DNA of 64,000 nt from Leifsonia sp. fls2-241-R2A-40a (lineage in GTDB: Bacteria > Actinomycetota > Actinomycetes > Actinomycetales > Microbacteriaceae). The translations under genes were made by a program, and so were the position numbers. Of this stretch, positions 28,336 through 37,658 are shown piece after piece (within the stretch, counting starts at the first letter, position 1; each line of letters opens with the position of its first letter). Location: contig NZ_JARVRS010000001.1 of NCBI RefSeq assembly GCF_030209575.1, positions 3,100,001 to 3,164,000 of the forward strand, read 5' to 3'. Below the pieces are notes generated by a model. That model worked only from the letters and a program-made list of their open reading frames with translations. It was not told the DNA's origin and did not search any database.

Positions 28336-29124
28336 TCACTCGCCCGAGGTGAGGAACGGGCCGGCCTCAGGCCGCTTCGGCAGCACATGGTCGCCGGACG
28401 ACTGGTGCCGGATGCGGCGCAGCACCCACGGCACGAGGTAGGCGCGCGCCCAGGAGAGATCCTCGGAGCGGGCCTGGCGCCACGTGCGCACCGGCAGCGG
28501 CTCGGGCTGGAGCGGCTGCAGGTCGTTCTCGACGTTGAGGGCGGCGAGCACCATCCGCGCCACGGTGTGGTGGCCCAGGGGCGCGAGGTGGAGGCGGTCG
28601 GGGGCCCACATCCGCTGGTCCTGGATCTCGGTCAGGGCCCACTGGTCGGCCACGATGCAGTCGTAGCGCGCCGCGATCGCGCGCACGTTCTCGTTGTAGA
28701 TCGCCACCTTGCCGCGGATGCCGCGGAACACGGGCGAGAAGCCGACGTCGACCCCGGTGAAGACGACGACCGTCGCACCGTCGGCGCTCAGTCGGGAGAC
28801 GGCTTCGTCGAACAGTGCCGCGATCTGATCGGGGTCGGTGCCCGGGCGGATGACGTCATTGCCGCCCGCCGAGATGGTGATGAGGTCCGGACGGAGGGCG
28901 ACCGCGGCATCCACCTGCTCGTCGAGGATCTGCTTGATCAGCTTGCCGCGCACGGCCAGGTTCGCGTACGCGAAGTCGTCGGTCTGCCTGCTCAGGACCT
29001 CGGCGACGCGGTCCGCCCAGCCGCGATGCCCGCCCGGGCTCCCCGGCTCCGGGTCGCCGATGCCTTCGGTGAACGAGTCGCCCAGGGCGACGTAGCGGGA
29101 CCAGGGATGCAGAGCGTGGGCCAT
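28336..29124 (-). CDS. SGNH/GDSL hydrolase family protein
   Basis: 262-aa esterase/lipase-type SGNH hydrolase without a signal peptide. Block I GDSFTEGIGDPEPG (serine at ~16), block II glycine in LAVRGKLIKQ, block III GGNDV and block V DRLHLAPLGH. The C-terminal ~60 residues are Arg/Trp-rich (ARAYLVPWVLRRIRHQ). CAGAAT lies 6 nt before ATG 29124 on this strand, possibly a leaderless -10. Divergent from the helicase gene. Confidence 0.88.
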   Translation of the reverse strand: MAHALHPWSRYVALGDSFTEGIGDPEPGSPGGHRGWADRVAEVLSRQTDDFAYANLAVRGKLIKQILDEQVDAAVALRPDLITISAGGNDVIRPGTDPDQIAALFDEAVSRLSADGATVVVFTGVDVGFSPVFRGIRGKVAIYNENVRAIAARYDCIVADQWALTEIQDQRMWAPDRLHLAPLGHHTVARMVLAALNVENDLQPLQPEPLPVRTWRQARSEDLSWARAYLVPWVLRRIRHQSSGDHVLPKRPEAGPFLTSGE

Positions 29125-29148
29125 TGCTCCATTCTGCATCGGACGGCG

Positions 29149-29171
29149 GTGTCGGCGGGCTCGGGTAGATT
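29149..29171 (+). promoter_or_regulatory. PafBC-type (RecA-NDp-like) promoter of the helicase gene
   Basis: GTGTCGGCG (29149-29157), 8 nt, then TAGATT (29166-29171). The mycobacterial LexA-independent DNA-damage motif is tTGTCRgtg-N8-TAnnnT; this site keeps TGTCG, has the exact 8-nt gap and the TAnnnT. The hexamer is 8 nt before GTG 29180. Confidence 0.55.
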
Positions 29172-29179
29172 TGATCCAA

Positions 29180-31015
29180 GTGGAGACGTCAGCATTACCC
29201 GAGCCCGATGAGTCCTTCGAGGACTCCGATCGGCCTGGCGTGCACGCGGGAAGCTTCGCGGCGGAGCATCTGTCGCCGTCGTTCCCGGAGCGCGCGGCCT
29301 GGGGAACGGCGAACAAGCTCCGTGCCTGGCAGGCCGAGGCCCTCGACGCGTACTTCGTGCACGAGCCGCGGGATTTCCTCGCGGCGGCGACCCCCGGCGC
29401 CGGTAAGACGACGTTCGCGCTGCGGCTCGCGACCGAGCTCCTGTCCCGCCGGGTCGTCGAGCGGGTCACGGTGGTCGCGCCGACCGAGCACCTGAAGCGT
29501 CAGTGGGCGGAGGCGGCCGCGCGCGTGGGGCTGCACCTCGATCCCGACTTCAAGAACTCGGACGGACGCTACGCACGGCACTACCGCGGTGCGGCGGTCA
29601 CCTACGCGCAGGTGGCGATGCGACCGAGCCTGCACAAAGACATCACCGAGTCGTATAAGACGCTCGTCATCCTCGACGAGGTGCACCACGGCGGCGACGC
29701 GCTCAGCTGGGGCGACGGCATCCGGGATGCGTTCGAACGTGCCACCCGGCGACTCTCCCTCACGGGGACGCCGTTCCGGTCGGACACGGCGCCCATCCCG
29801 TTCGTCACCTACCTGCCCGACAAGCAGGGCATCCGGACCTCGCTGACCGACTACAACTACGGCTACGGCCGAGCCCTCGCCGACGGCGTCGTCCGGCCCG
29901 TGATCTTCATGGTCTATGCGGGCCACATGCGCTGGCGGACCAAGACCGGCGACGAGATGGAGGCGCGGCTCGGCGAGGGCAACACGAAGGACATCACTGC
30001 GCAGGCGTGGCGCACCGCGCTCGATCCGCGCGGCGAATGGATCCCGGCGGTCCTGTCGGCGGCCGACCGCCGACTGACCGAGGTGCGCAACTCCATCCCG
30101 GATGCGGGCGGCCTCGTCATCGCGACCGACCGCTACACCGCGCGGGCGTACGCCGACCTGCTGCACCAGATCAGCGGAGAGCCGGTCACCGTCGTCCTCT
30201 CCGACGAGAAGGAGGCGAGCGACCGGATCGAGGCGTTCTCGAAGGGCGACTCGCGGTGGATGGTCGCGGTGCGCATGGTGTCGGAGGGCGTGGATGTGCC
30301 CCGGCTGGCGGTGGGCGTGTACGCGACCAGCGCATCCACGCCGCTGTTCTTCGCCCAGGCGATCGGCCGATTCGTGCGAGCCAGGCGGCGCGGTGAGACG
30401 GCCTCGGTGTTCCTGCCGAACGTCCCGATGCTCATGGCGTTGGCCAACGCGCTGGAACTCGAGCGCGATCACGCGCTCGATCGCGTGACGGACGAGAACG
30501 CCGAGGGCGACCTGTGGAACCCCGAGGACGCGATGGTGGCCGACGCGAACCGGGAGGAACGGGCGTCGGAGGCGCTGACGGAGGAGTTCGCGTTCGAGGC
30601 GCTCGGGTCGGAGGCGAACTTCGACCGGGTGCTCTACGACGGCAAGGAGTTCGGCGGTTTCGCGGTGCCCGGCACCGAGGAGGAGCTCGACTTCATCGGG
30701 CTGCCCGGCATCCTCGAGCCTGAGCAGGTGCACGAGCTCCTGCAGCAACGCCAGCAGCGGCAGGCGCGGCGCCACACCTCGCGGCCTGCCACGGCCGACG
30801 GGCACCCGCCTGCGCCGTTGCACCGCACCCTGAAGGAGCAGCGCCAGCTGCTCAACAGCCTCGTCGGGTTGTACGCGAAGAAGTCGGGGGAGCCGCACGG
30901 TCTCGTGCACGCGGAGCTGCGGCGGGCGTGCGGCGGACCGGCCGTCGCCCAGGCGAGCGTGACCCAGTTGCAGTCGAGGATCGACTTCCTACGGAAGCGG
31001 CTCGGGAGCCACTAA
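29180..31015 (+). CDS. SF2 DEAD/DEAH-box helicase (RadD-like)
   Basis: 611-aa superfamily 2 helicase. Walker A ATPGAGKTTF (70-79), DEVH box (166-169), motif III-like TGTPF (195-199), and C-terminal motif VI AIGRFVRARRRGE. The C-terminal third has a Gln/Arg-rich coil (LLQQRQQRQARRH). The layout resembles RadD/restriction-type helicases, suggesting DNA repair. GTG 29180 is preferred over an in-frame TTG at 29171 because the TTG lies within the -10 hexamer. A PafBC-like promoter precedes it, supporting a damage-response role by inference. Confidence 0.85.
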   Translation: METSALPEPDESFEDSDRPGVHAGSFAAEHLSPSFPERAAWGTANKLRAWQAEALDAYFVHEPRDFLAAATPGAGKTTFALRLATELLSRRVVERVTVVAPTEHLKRQWAEAAARVGLHLDPDFKNSDGRYARHYRGAAVTYAQVAMRPSLHKDITESYKTLVILDEVHHGGDALSWGDGIRDAFERATRRLSLTGTPFRSDTAPIPFVTYLPDKQGIRTSLTDYNYGYGRALADGVVRPVIFMVYAGHMRWRTKTGDEMEARLGEGNTKDITAQAWRTALDPRGEWIPAVLSAADRRLTEVRNSIPDAGGLVIATDRYTARAYADLLHQISGEPVTVVLSDEKEASDRIEAFSKGDSRWMVAVRMVSEGVDVPRLAVGVYATSASTPLFFAQAIGRFVRARRRGETASVFLPNVPMLMALANALELERDHALDRVTDENAEGDLWNPEDAMVADANREERASEALTEEFAFEALGSEANFDRVLYDGKEFGGFAVPGTEEELDFIGLPGILEPEQVHELLQQRQQRQARRHTSRPATADGHPPAPLHRTLKEQRQLLNSLVGLYAKKSGEPHGLVHAELRRACGGPAVAQASVTQLQSRIDFLRKRLGSH

Positions 31016-31084
31016 GACGCCGGACCGCGTTAGGCTCGCCGAACCTTCCTGGCGGCCAGGGCGGTCACTTCCTAGGCTGGGCGC

Positions 31085-31825
31085 ATGAGCGAGATGACGG
31101 GGAGCGGCGGCACCGCTCCGGAGGCGCATCCGGACGAACCGCACCGCGCAGGCCTGGCGCAGCGGCTGAACTGGCTGCGGGCCGGAGTCCTGGGGGCGAA
31201 CGACGGCATCGTGTCGGTGGCAGCGGTGGTGGTCGGTGTCGCAGGTGCGACCTCGTCCGTCCCGGCGATCGTCACGGCGGGACTCGCCGCGCTCGTCGGT
31301 GGTGCGATCTCGATGGCACTGGGCGAGTACGTATCGGTGAGCAGCCAGCGCGACAGCGAGCGGTCGCTCATCGCGAAGGAGCGTCGCGAGCTGGAGGAGA
31401 TGCCGGAGGAGGAGCTGGACGAGCTCACCGGTCTGTACGAGCAGCGCGGGCTGTCTCCGGCGACGGCGCGACAGGTCGCGGTGGAGCTCACCGCGCACGA
31501 CGCCCTCGCCGCCCACCTGTCGGCGGAGCTCGGGATCGACCAGGACGACGTGGTCAGCCCGTGGCACGCCGCCCTCGCCTCGGCCGTCGCCTTCACCTGC
31601 GGCGCCGTGCTGCCGATGCTGACCATCCTGCTGCCGGTCGGGTTGCGCATCCCGGTCACGTTCGTCGCCGTGCTGATCGCGCTGGCGATCACGGGGTACA
31701 TCGCGGCCTATATCGGGGGCAGCTCGCGCGGCCGTGCCATGGTACGAGTGGTGGTGGGCGGTGCCCTCGCGCTGGTGGCCACGTTCATCGTGGGCACGCT
31801 GCTCGGGACGGGTGTGGCCGGGTAG
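31085..31825 (+). CDS. VIT1/CCC1-family iron/manganese transporter
   Basis: 246-aa membrane protein of the vacuolar-iron-transporter family, expected to move Fe2+ or Mn2+ out of the cytoplasm. Conserved first helix NWLRAGVLGANDGIVSVAAV, second with GGAISMALGEYVSVSSQRDSE, a charged cytoplasmic metal-binding region (RRELEEMPEEELDELTGLYE), and three more helices. TAGGCT (31073-31078) is 6 nt before the ATG. A second VIT protein, fused to a ferritin-like domain, is at 43.4 kb. Confidence 0.92.
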   Translation: MSEMTGSGGTAPEAHPDEPHRAGLAQRLNWLRAGVLGANDGIVSVAAVVVGVAGATSSVPAIVTAGLAALVGGAISMALGEYVSVSSQRDSERSLIAKERRELEEMPEEELDELTGLYEQRGLSPATARQVAVELTAHDALAAHLSAELGIDQDDVVSPWHAALASAVAFTCGAVLPMLTILLPVGLRIPVTFVAVLIALAITGYIAAYIGGSSRGRAMVRVVVGGALALVATFIVGTLLGTGVAG

Positions 31826-31853
31826 CCCCCGGCCGACGGGAAGGACACGGAAC

Positions 31854-32690
31854 ATGGTGGACGCGGAGAACACGATCGACTCGTCGCTGGCCGTCCCTCC
31901 CGAGTCGTCGATGAAGGACAAGACGACCATCGTCCGCGACTGGCTGCCGCGGTACACGGGCACCCCGCTCGAGGAGTTCGGCGAGTACATCCTGCTGACC
32001 AACTTCGGCGACTACGTTCAGCGGTTCGCCGAGTGGTACGGCGCCGAGGTGCGCGGACTCGACCGGTCGATGCCGAATGCGACCGCCGACGGCATCACCA
32101 TGGTCGACTTCGGGATGGGCAGCCCGAACGCCGCGACGATCATGGATCTGCTCTCGGCCGTCTGCCCGAAGGCCGCGCTGTTCCTGGGCAAGTGCGGCGG
32201 GGTGAAGAGCAAGAGCCGGCTCGGCGACCTGGTGCTGCCGATCGCGGCCATCCGCGGCGAGGGCACGTCGAACGACTACCTTCTGCCCGAGGTCCCGGCG
32301 CTGCCGGCGTTCCAGCTGCAGCGGGCGGTGTCGTCGACCATCCGCGACTTCAGCCAGGACTACTGGACCGGCACCGTTTACACGACCAACCGGCGGGTGT
32401 GGGAGCACGACAACACGTTCAAGGAGTACCTGAAGCGGACCCGCTGCATGGCGGTGGACATGGAGACCGCGACGGTCTTCGCCGCCGGCTTCGCGAACCG
32501 CATCCCGAGTGGCGCGCTGCTGCTGGTGTCGGACCAGCCGATGACGCCGGAGGGCGTGAAGACGGAGGAGAGCGACCGTGGCGTGACGCGCGATTTCGTC
32601 GAGCGGCACATCCGGATCGGCGTGGAGGCGCTGCGCCTGGTGCGCCGCAACGGCCGCAGCGTCCGCCACCTGCGGTTCGAAGACGACTGA
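31854..32690 (+). CDS. amn: AMP nucleosidase
   Basis: 278-aa phosphorylase-superfamily enzyme predicted to split AMP into adenine and ribose-5-phosphate. GGGAAGGA precedes ATG 31854. Seen: MVDFGMGSPNAATIMDLLSA, FLGKCGGVKSKSRLGDLVLP and the purine/ribose motif AVDMETATVFAAGF. It is much shorter than E. coli Amn (about 480 aa) because it holds only the catalytic phosphorylase domain. Its stop is 13 bp from the stop of convergent dnaE2. Confidence 0.85.
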   Translation: MVDAENTIDSSLAVPPESSMKDKTTIVRDWLPRYTGTPLEEFGEYILLTNFGDYVQRFAEWYGAEVRGLDRSMPNATADGITMVDFGMGSPNAATIMDLLSAVCPKAALFLGKCGGVKSKSRLGDLVLPIAAIRGEGTSNDYLLPEVPALPAFQLQRAVSSTIRDFSQDYWTGTVYTTNRRVWEHDNTFKEYLKRTRCMAVDMETATVFAAGFANRIPSGALLLVSDQPMTPEGVKTEESDRGVTRDFVERHIRIGVEALRLVRRNGRSVRHLRFEDD

Positions 32691-32703
32691 CGCCGGCTGC
32701 GGC

Positions 32704-35700
32704 TCAGCGGAAGTCGCGTGAGACGGTGCGGATGCCCGTGTCGAGCGCCTCAAGCTTGTCGGCGACGATGTTGACGACGCCCTCCTCGCTGCGTTCCAGG
32801 ATGCCACGGACGATCATGGCCGGCGCCTGCCGCGCCACCCGGCGGTAGCGGTTCCAGACCCCGACCGGGCACACGACGTTGATCATGCCGGTCTCGTCCT
32901 CGATGTTGAGGAACGTCACCCCGGCCGCCGTCGCGGGACGCTGCCGATGCGTGACCACTCCGCCCACCTCGATGCGGCGACCGGACTCGCCGGTGGCGAG
33001 CGTGTCGGCCGGGTACACGCCGCGCGCGGCGAGGGCGGGGCGGAGGAACCGGATGGGATGGTCGTCAGTCGAGATCCCGGTCGACCACAGGTCGCTGGCG
33101 AGCTGCTCGGCGGGGGAGAGCATCGGCAGCAGCGGGGGTTGCACCGTGATCGCCGTGCCCGCCAGGAACTCGGGCCGCTCCTGAGCGGCGTTGCCCGCCT
33201 CCCAGATCGCCTGGCGCCGGCTCAGGTCGAAGCCCTCGAACGCGCCGGCCGCGGCGAGCGCCTCCAGCTGTCCCGTGTTGAGGCCCGTCCGCCGGGCGAG
33301 GTCGCCCAGGTCGCGGTACGGTCCGTACGCCTCGCGCTCGGCGACGATGCGCTCGGCGAGCTTCTCGCCGATGGAGGTGACGCCCGCGAGGCCGAGCCGG
33401 ACGGCGTGGCCGGCGTCGCGACGGTGCGCGGCGAAGTCGAGCGGAAGGGACGGGTCGTACGGGTCGATCGGCGGCTGCTCCGACTCCAGGCACGGGTCGG
33501 TGCCCGTCGGCCCCGGCCGGTCGTCGTCGAGCGGCTCCAGCAGCGGGAACACCCCGGACCGCTGGATGTCGGGCCGGTGGACCACGACGCCGTGCCGCCG
33601 GGCGTCGGCGGTCAGCGTGCGCGGCGAGTAGAAGCCCATGGGCTGGGCGCGCAGCAGGGCGGCGAGGAACGCGCCGGGGTAGTGCAGCTTCATCCACGAG
33701 CTCACGTACACCAGCAGGGCGAAGCTGATGGCGTGGCTCTCGGCGAAGCCGAAGTTCGCGAACGCCTCGATCTTCGCGTAGATGGCGTCGGCGTCGTCTC
33801 CGGTGATCCCGTTGTGCGCCATCCCGTCGTACAGCTTGGTTTTGAGCGCTTCGATCTTCTCCACCCCGCGCTTGGAGCCCATGGCGCGGCGCAGCAGGTC
33901 GGCGTCCTCCGCCGTGCAGTCGCCGACCGCGACGGCCATCTGCATCAGCTGCTCCTGGAACAGCGGGACGCCCATCGTCCGCTCCAGCACGGGCACGAGG
34001 GACGGGTGCAGGTAGGTGACCGGCTCCTTCCCGAGCTTGCGGCGGATGTACGGGTGCACCGCACCGCCCTGGATCGGCCCGGGGCGGATGAGGGCGATCT
34101 CGATCACGAGGTCGTAGAAGCTGCGCGGCTGCAGGCGCGGCAGCGTCCCGATCTGGGCGCGACTCTCGACCTGGAACACCCCGATCGAGTCGGCCCGGCA
34201 GAGCATGTCGTAGACGCCCTGCTCTTCTTTCGGGATGCTGTCGAGCGTCCACGCCTCGCCGAGTGCCGCCTCGATGGTGCGCATCGAGTAGTCGAGCGCG
34301 GACAGCATCCCGAGCCCCAGCAGATCGAACTTGACCAGGCCCATCCAGGCGCAGTCGTCTTTGTCCCACTGCAGCACCGTCCGGTTCTCCATGCGTGCGT
34401 GCTCGATCGGGCAGACCTCGCCGACGGGCCGGTCGGTGAGCACCATGCCGCCGGAGTGGATGCCGAGGTGTCGCGGGAACTTGAGCACCTGCTGCGCGAG
34501 CCCCACCACGTCGTCCGGGATGTCGTGGTCATCACTGGTCTGCACCGAGCCCCACGAATCGATCTGCTTGCTCCAGGCGTCCTGCTGGCCGGTGGAGTAG
34601 CCGAGCGCCTTGGCCATGTCGCGCACCGCGTTCTTGGGGCGGTAGGTGATCACGTTGGCGACCTGCGCCGCATTGTGGCGGCCGTACTTGCGGTAGACGT
34701 ACTGGATGACCTCCTCGCGGCGGTCCGAGTCGAAGTCGACGTCGATGTCGGGCTCCTCCTCGCGCATGCTGGAGAGGAACCGTTCGAACGGCAGGTCGTA
34801 CTTGATCGAATCGACCGCGGTGATCCCGAGCAGGTAGACGACCGCCGAGTTCGCGGCGGACCCCCGGCCCTGGCACAGGATGCCCTGGCTGCGGGCGAAC
34901 CGGACGATGTCGTAGACGATGAGGAAGTAGCCGGGGAAGTCCTTCGCCTCGATCACGTCGAGCTCCCGCTCGATGCGCTCCCGTTTCGCCGGGTTGCGGT
35001 CGAGGTCGGGGTAGCGCTCGGCGGCGCCGCGCCAGGTGAGCTCGCGCAGCCAGCTCATCGGGGTGTGGCCCTCCGGTACCTCCTGCTTCGGCAGTCGCGG
35101 CCGCGCACTGCGGAGGCGGAAGGACAGATCGTCGGCGACCTCGACCGTCCGTTCGACCGCACCGGGGTAGCGCGCGAACCGCCGGGCCATCTCCGCGCCG
35201 CTGCGCAAGTGCGCGGCGCCGGCGGCCGGCAGCCAGCCGTCGAGCTCGTCGAGACTGCGGCGGGCGCGGACGGCGGCGACGGCCGTGGCGAGCGGGTACT
35301 GCTCCGGGCTCGCGTAGTGGACGTTGTTGGTCGCGACCGTCGGCAGGTCGAGCCGGGTGGCGATGCGGGTGAGGATGTCGTTGTCGGTCGAGTCGCGCGG
35401 GGCGCCCTGGTCGATCAGCTCCACGAGCACGTTGTCGTGGCCGAACAGCTCGGCGAGCCGGGCGACCTCACGCTCTGCGGCCCGCTCGCCGTGTTCGGCG
35501 AGAGCCAGCCGGACCTCACCCTTGCGGCACCCCGTCAGCACCATCCACTCGCCGCCGGACTGCTCGCCCAGCTCGTCGAGGCGGTACACCGGGCGTCCCT
35601 TCTCTTCGCCGGCCAGCTGCCCGGCGGTGATCGCCGCGGCGAGCCGGTGGTAGCCCTCCTGCCGGCGGGCGAGCACGACCAGGTGGCTGCCCTCCGGATC

Positions 35701-36090
35701 GGGCTCGCCGTTCTGCGGCTTGGTGAGCGAGAGGGACAGCTCGGCGCCGAACACCGTCTTCACCCGGTCGTACGCTTCGGCCGCCTCGGCCAGGTGCACG
35801 ACGCCGTACAGGCCGTCATGGTCGGTGAGGGCGAGCGCGTGCAGATTCAGGCGTGTGGCCTCCTCCAGCAGTTCTTCGGGTGAGGAGGAGCCGTCGAGGA
35901 AGCTGAAGTTGCTGTGCGCATGCAGCTCGGCGTAGGGGACAGCACTCTCGGGCGACTCCGGGATGGACTGCGGCACGTACTTCTGCCGTTTGCGTGACGA
36001 CGGCCGCTCGACGGGCTGCTGCCCGGTGCGGCGCCCGGAGAGCCTGCGCTCGAACTCGGCCCACGGGATCGGCGGGTTGTTCCATCCCAT
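32704..36090 (-). CDS. dnaE2: Error-prone DNA polymerase III alpha subunit DnaE2 (ImuC)
   Basis: 1128-aa C-family polymerase performing damage-induced mutagenic synthesis. The start ATG 36090 overlaps the imuB stop (TGATG). The PHP domain begins at LHAHSNFSFLDG (~56-67); the palm has EEEPDIDVDFDSDRREEVIQ with the catalytic aspartates; an OB fold near the C-terminus (GVTFLNIEDETGMINVVCPV) ends the protein. It is shorter than replicative DnaE1 (about 1180 aa) and lies in an imuA-imuB-dnaE2 operon with an SOS box, which decides DnaE2 over DnaE1. Confidence 0.96.
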   Translation of the reverse strand: MGWNNPPIPWAEFERRLSGRRTGQQPVERPSSRKRQKYVPQSIPESPESAVPYAELHAHSNFSFLDGSSSPEELLEEATRLNLHALALTDHDGLYGVVHLAEAAEAYDRVKTVFGAELSLSLTKPQNGEPDPEGSHLVVLARRQEGYHRLAAAITAGQLAGEEKGRPVYRLDELGEQSGGEWMVLTGCRKGEVRLALAEHGERAAEREVARLAELFGHDNVLVELIDQGAPRDSTDNDILTRIATRLDLPTVATNNVHYASPEQYPLATAVAAVRARRSLDELDGWLPAAGAAHLRSGAEMARRFARYPGAVERTVEVADDLSFRLRSARPRLPKQEVPEGHTPMSWLRELTWRGAAERYPDLDRNPAKRERIERELDVIEAKDFPGYFLIVYDIVRFARSQGILCQGRGSAANSAVVYLLGITAVDSIKYDLPFERFLSSMREEEPDIDVDFDSDRREEVIQYVYRKYGRHNAAQVANVITYRPKNAVRDMAKALGYSTGQQDAWSKQIDSWGSVQTSDDHDIPDDVVGLAQQVLKFPRHLGIHSGGMVLTDRPVGEVCPIEHARMENRTVLQWDKDDCAWMGLVKFDLLGLGMLSALDYSMRTIEAALGEAWTLDSIPKEEQGVYDMLCRADSIGVFQVESRAQIGTLPRLQPRSFYDLVIEIALIRPGPIQGGAVHPYIRRKLGKEPVTYLHPSLVPVLERTMGVPLFQEQLMQMAVAVGDCTAEDADLLRRAMGSKRGVEKIEALKTKLYDGMAHNGITGDDADAIYAKIEAFANFGFAESHAISFALLVYVSSWMKLHYPGAFLAALLRAQPMGFYSPRTLTADARRHGVVVHRPDIQRSGVFPLLEPLDDDRPGPTGTDPCLESEQPPIDPYDPSLPLDFAAHRRDAGHAVRLGLAGVTSIGEKLAERIVAEREAYGPYRDLGDLARRTGLNTGQLEALAAAGAFEGFDLSRRQAIWEAGNAAQERPEFLAGTAITVQPPLLPMLSPAEQLASDLWSTGISTDDHPIRFLRPALAARGVYPADTLATGESGRRIEVGGVVTHRQRPATAAGVTFLNIEDETGMINVVCPVGVWNRYRRVARQAPAMIVRGILERSEEGVVNIVADKLEALDTGIRTVSRDFR

Positions 36091-37658
36091 CAGTCGTACC
36101 GCGCCTCTGCGAACCAGCCGGCCCCCGCGAGGGCCAGCAGCCACGCGGTGCCGTCGGCGTCGACGAGCTGGAACCGGTGCATCGCGCGGGAGAGGGAGGC
36201 ATCCCACCACCGCTCGCGCACCGGCCACGGACCCGCCCACGACTCGACCGGCCGGGCATCGCGGAGGTTCCCGGTGGGGGAGAAGAGCGCGATCGATGCG
36301 GTCACATCTCCGCGGTCGGTCACGTCGACGGCGGCGCCCTCTTCGGTCAGTACGGCCACCGGGCGCGGCACCTCGAACACGGTCGAGGGTGCCGGTGCGG
36401 GGAGGGAACCGGGCCAGGGCTGGTCGGCGCGGGCGACGCCGACCGGCCGGTCGCCCCACGGCACCAGCACCTGCCGCTCGGCGGGCGCGCGGCCACCGCC
36501 GATCGTCGCCGTGACCACCGCCTCATGACCGAGCATGCTCTGCACGCGGGTGAGGCCGTGGTGGATGCGCTCGTCGGCCCCGCCGCCCCACAGTCCGTCT
36601 TCATGGTGGCCGATGTCGTCGACGGCCTCGGGCTCGAGCACCACGCGGGAGATCGGGGACGCCAGCCCGGAGTCGATCGCGCCGGCCCCCTGCAGCTGCC
36701 AGCGCACCCGGTCGACGACGTCGGGCGCCGAGAACAGCCGGGGATGCAGCCACGTGCGCTCGCTGACACGGCCGGACTCGTCGGTGACCTCGACCCGCAG
36801 CGATGTGCACACCAGGCCCGCCTTCGTGAGCCCGGCGACGAACTGCTCGGCGGTGCCGCGCACGGCGAAGGTCACCTGGTCGACGCGGTCGAGCGGAGGC
36901 TCGAACTCGACGGCGCGGTCGAGCTGCTTGGGCGGCGTCCGCGGCACCACCGCAGTGCTGTCCAGCCCGCTGGCGAGGGTGTGCGCGTGCTCACCCCGCT
37001 CGCCGAACCGCTCCCGCATGTCGACGCGGGACAGTGCGGCGATGTCTCCGAGGGTGTGCAGCCCGAGTCGGCGCAGCAGCGGTGTCAGCTCGAGGAGACC
37101 CAGCTGGCTGACCGGCAGCGGCGCCAGGAACGCGGGGGAGTCGCCCGAGGGGATGACGCGCACGCGCGCGCGCCCCGTCGACCGGGCCGCCTGCTCCGCC
37201 GCGAAGGGCCCGTCGGCGATGCCGACCCGGGCGTCCGGCAGGCCCAGCGCCTCCATGCAGCGCAGCAACTCCGTCGCGGCCTCCGCCTCGCCGCCGTAGT
37301 ACCGCGCCGGACCGCGCGCCCGGATCACGCACGTGCCGGGACGGATCGGCTGGACGCCGGGTGCGATCTCCTCGATCGCGGTGATCACCGGCTCGAACGT
37401 GCGCGCGTCGAGGATGGGGTCGTACGGCACCACTTCCAGCTGGGGGCAGCGGGCCTGCGCTTCGCGCATCCGGAGTCCGCGCTTCACACCGTCGGCCCGC
37501 GCCGCCGGTGAGCAGGCGAACACCAGCCCCTTCTCGACCAGGGCCACCGGAAGGTCGTCGGCCAGCTCGAGCGCCTGCTGCGCCGCGATGACCGGCCAGT
37601 CGGGGTACCACAGCACGATCGCGCGGGTGACGGCCGGCTCGTGTGCACTGCGCGCCAT
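36090..37658 (-). CDS. imuB: ImuB, inactive Y-family polymerase-like mutasome protein
   Basis: 522-aa Y-family polymerase relative that bridges DnaE2 and the beta clamp. The N-terminus reads AIVLWYPDWPVIAAQQAL where active enzymes have DxDxFFA, so the first metal-binding aspartate is lost, as in other ImuB. A helix-hairpin-helix region (LRRLGLHTLGDIAAL) lies at ~195-209. At 353-358 the sequence is EDGLWG where mycobacterial ImuB has the clamp motif QLPLWG. ATG 37658 directly abuts the imuA stop. Confidence 0.92.
   Translation of the reverse strand: MARSAHEPAVTRAIVLWYPDWPVIAAQQALELADDLPVALVEKGLVFACSPAARADGVKRGLRMREAQARCPQLEVVPYDPILDARTFEPVITAIEEIAPGVQPIRPGTCVIRARGPARYYGGEAEAATELLRCMEALGLPDARVGIADGPFAAEQAARSTGRARVRVIPSGDSPAFLAPLPVSQLGLLELTPLLRRLGLHTLGDIAALSRVDMRERFGERGEHAHTLASGLDSTAVVPRTPPKQLDRAVEFEPPLDRVDQVTFAVRGTAEQFVAGLTKAGLVCTSLRVEVTDESGRVSERTWLHPRLFSAPDVVDRVRWQLQGAGAIDSGLASPISRVVLEPEAVDDIGHHEDGLWGGGADERIHHGLTRVQSMLGHEAVVTATIGGGRAPAERQVLVPWGDRPVGVARADQPWPGSLPAPAPSTVFEVPRPVAVLTEEGAAVDVTDRGDVTASIALFSPTGNLRDARPVESWAGPWPVRERWWDASLSRAMHRFQLVDADGTAWLLALAGAGWFAEARYD

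Noticed and set aside
32947-35883. 978-codon open frame antisense to dnaE2
   Set aside because: Composition is that of a mirror frame and DnaE2 motifs cover the whole region on the other strand.
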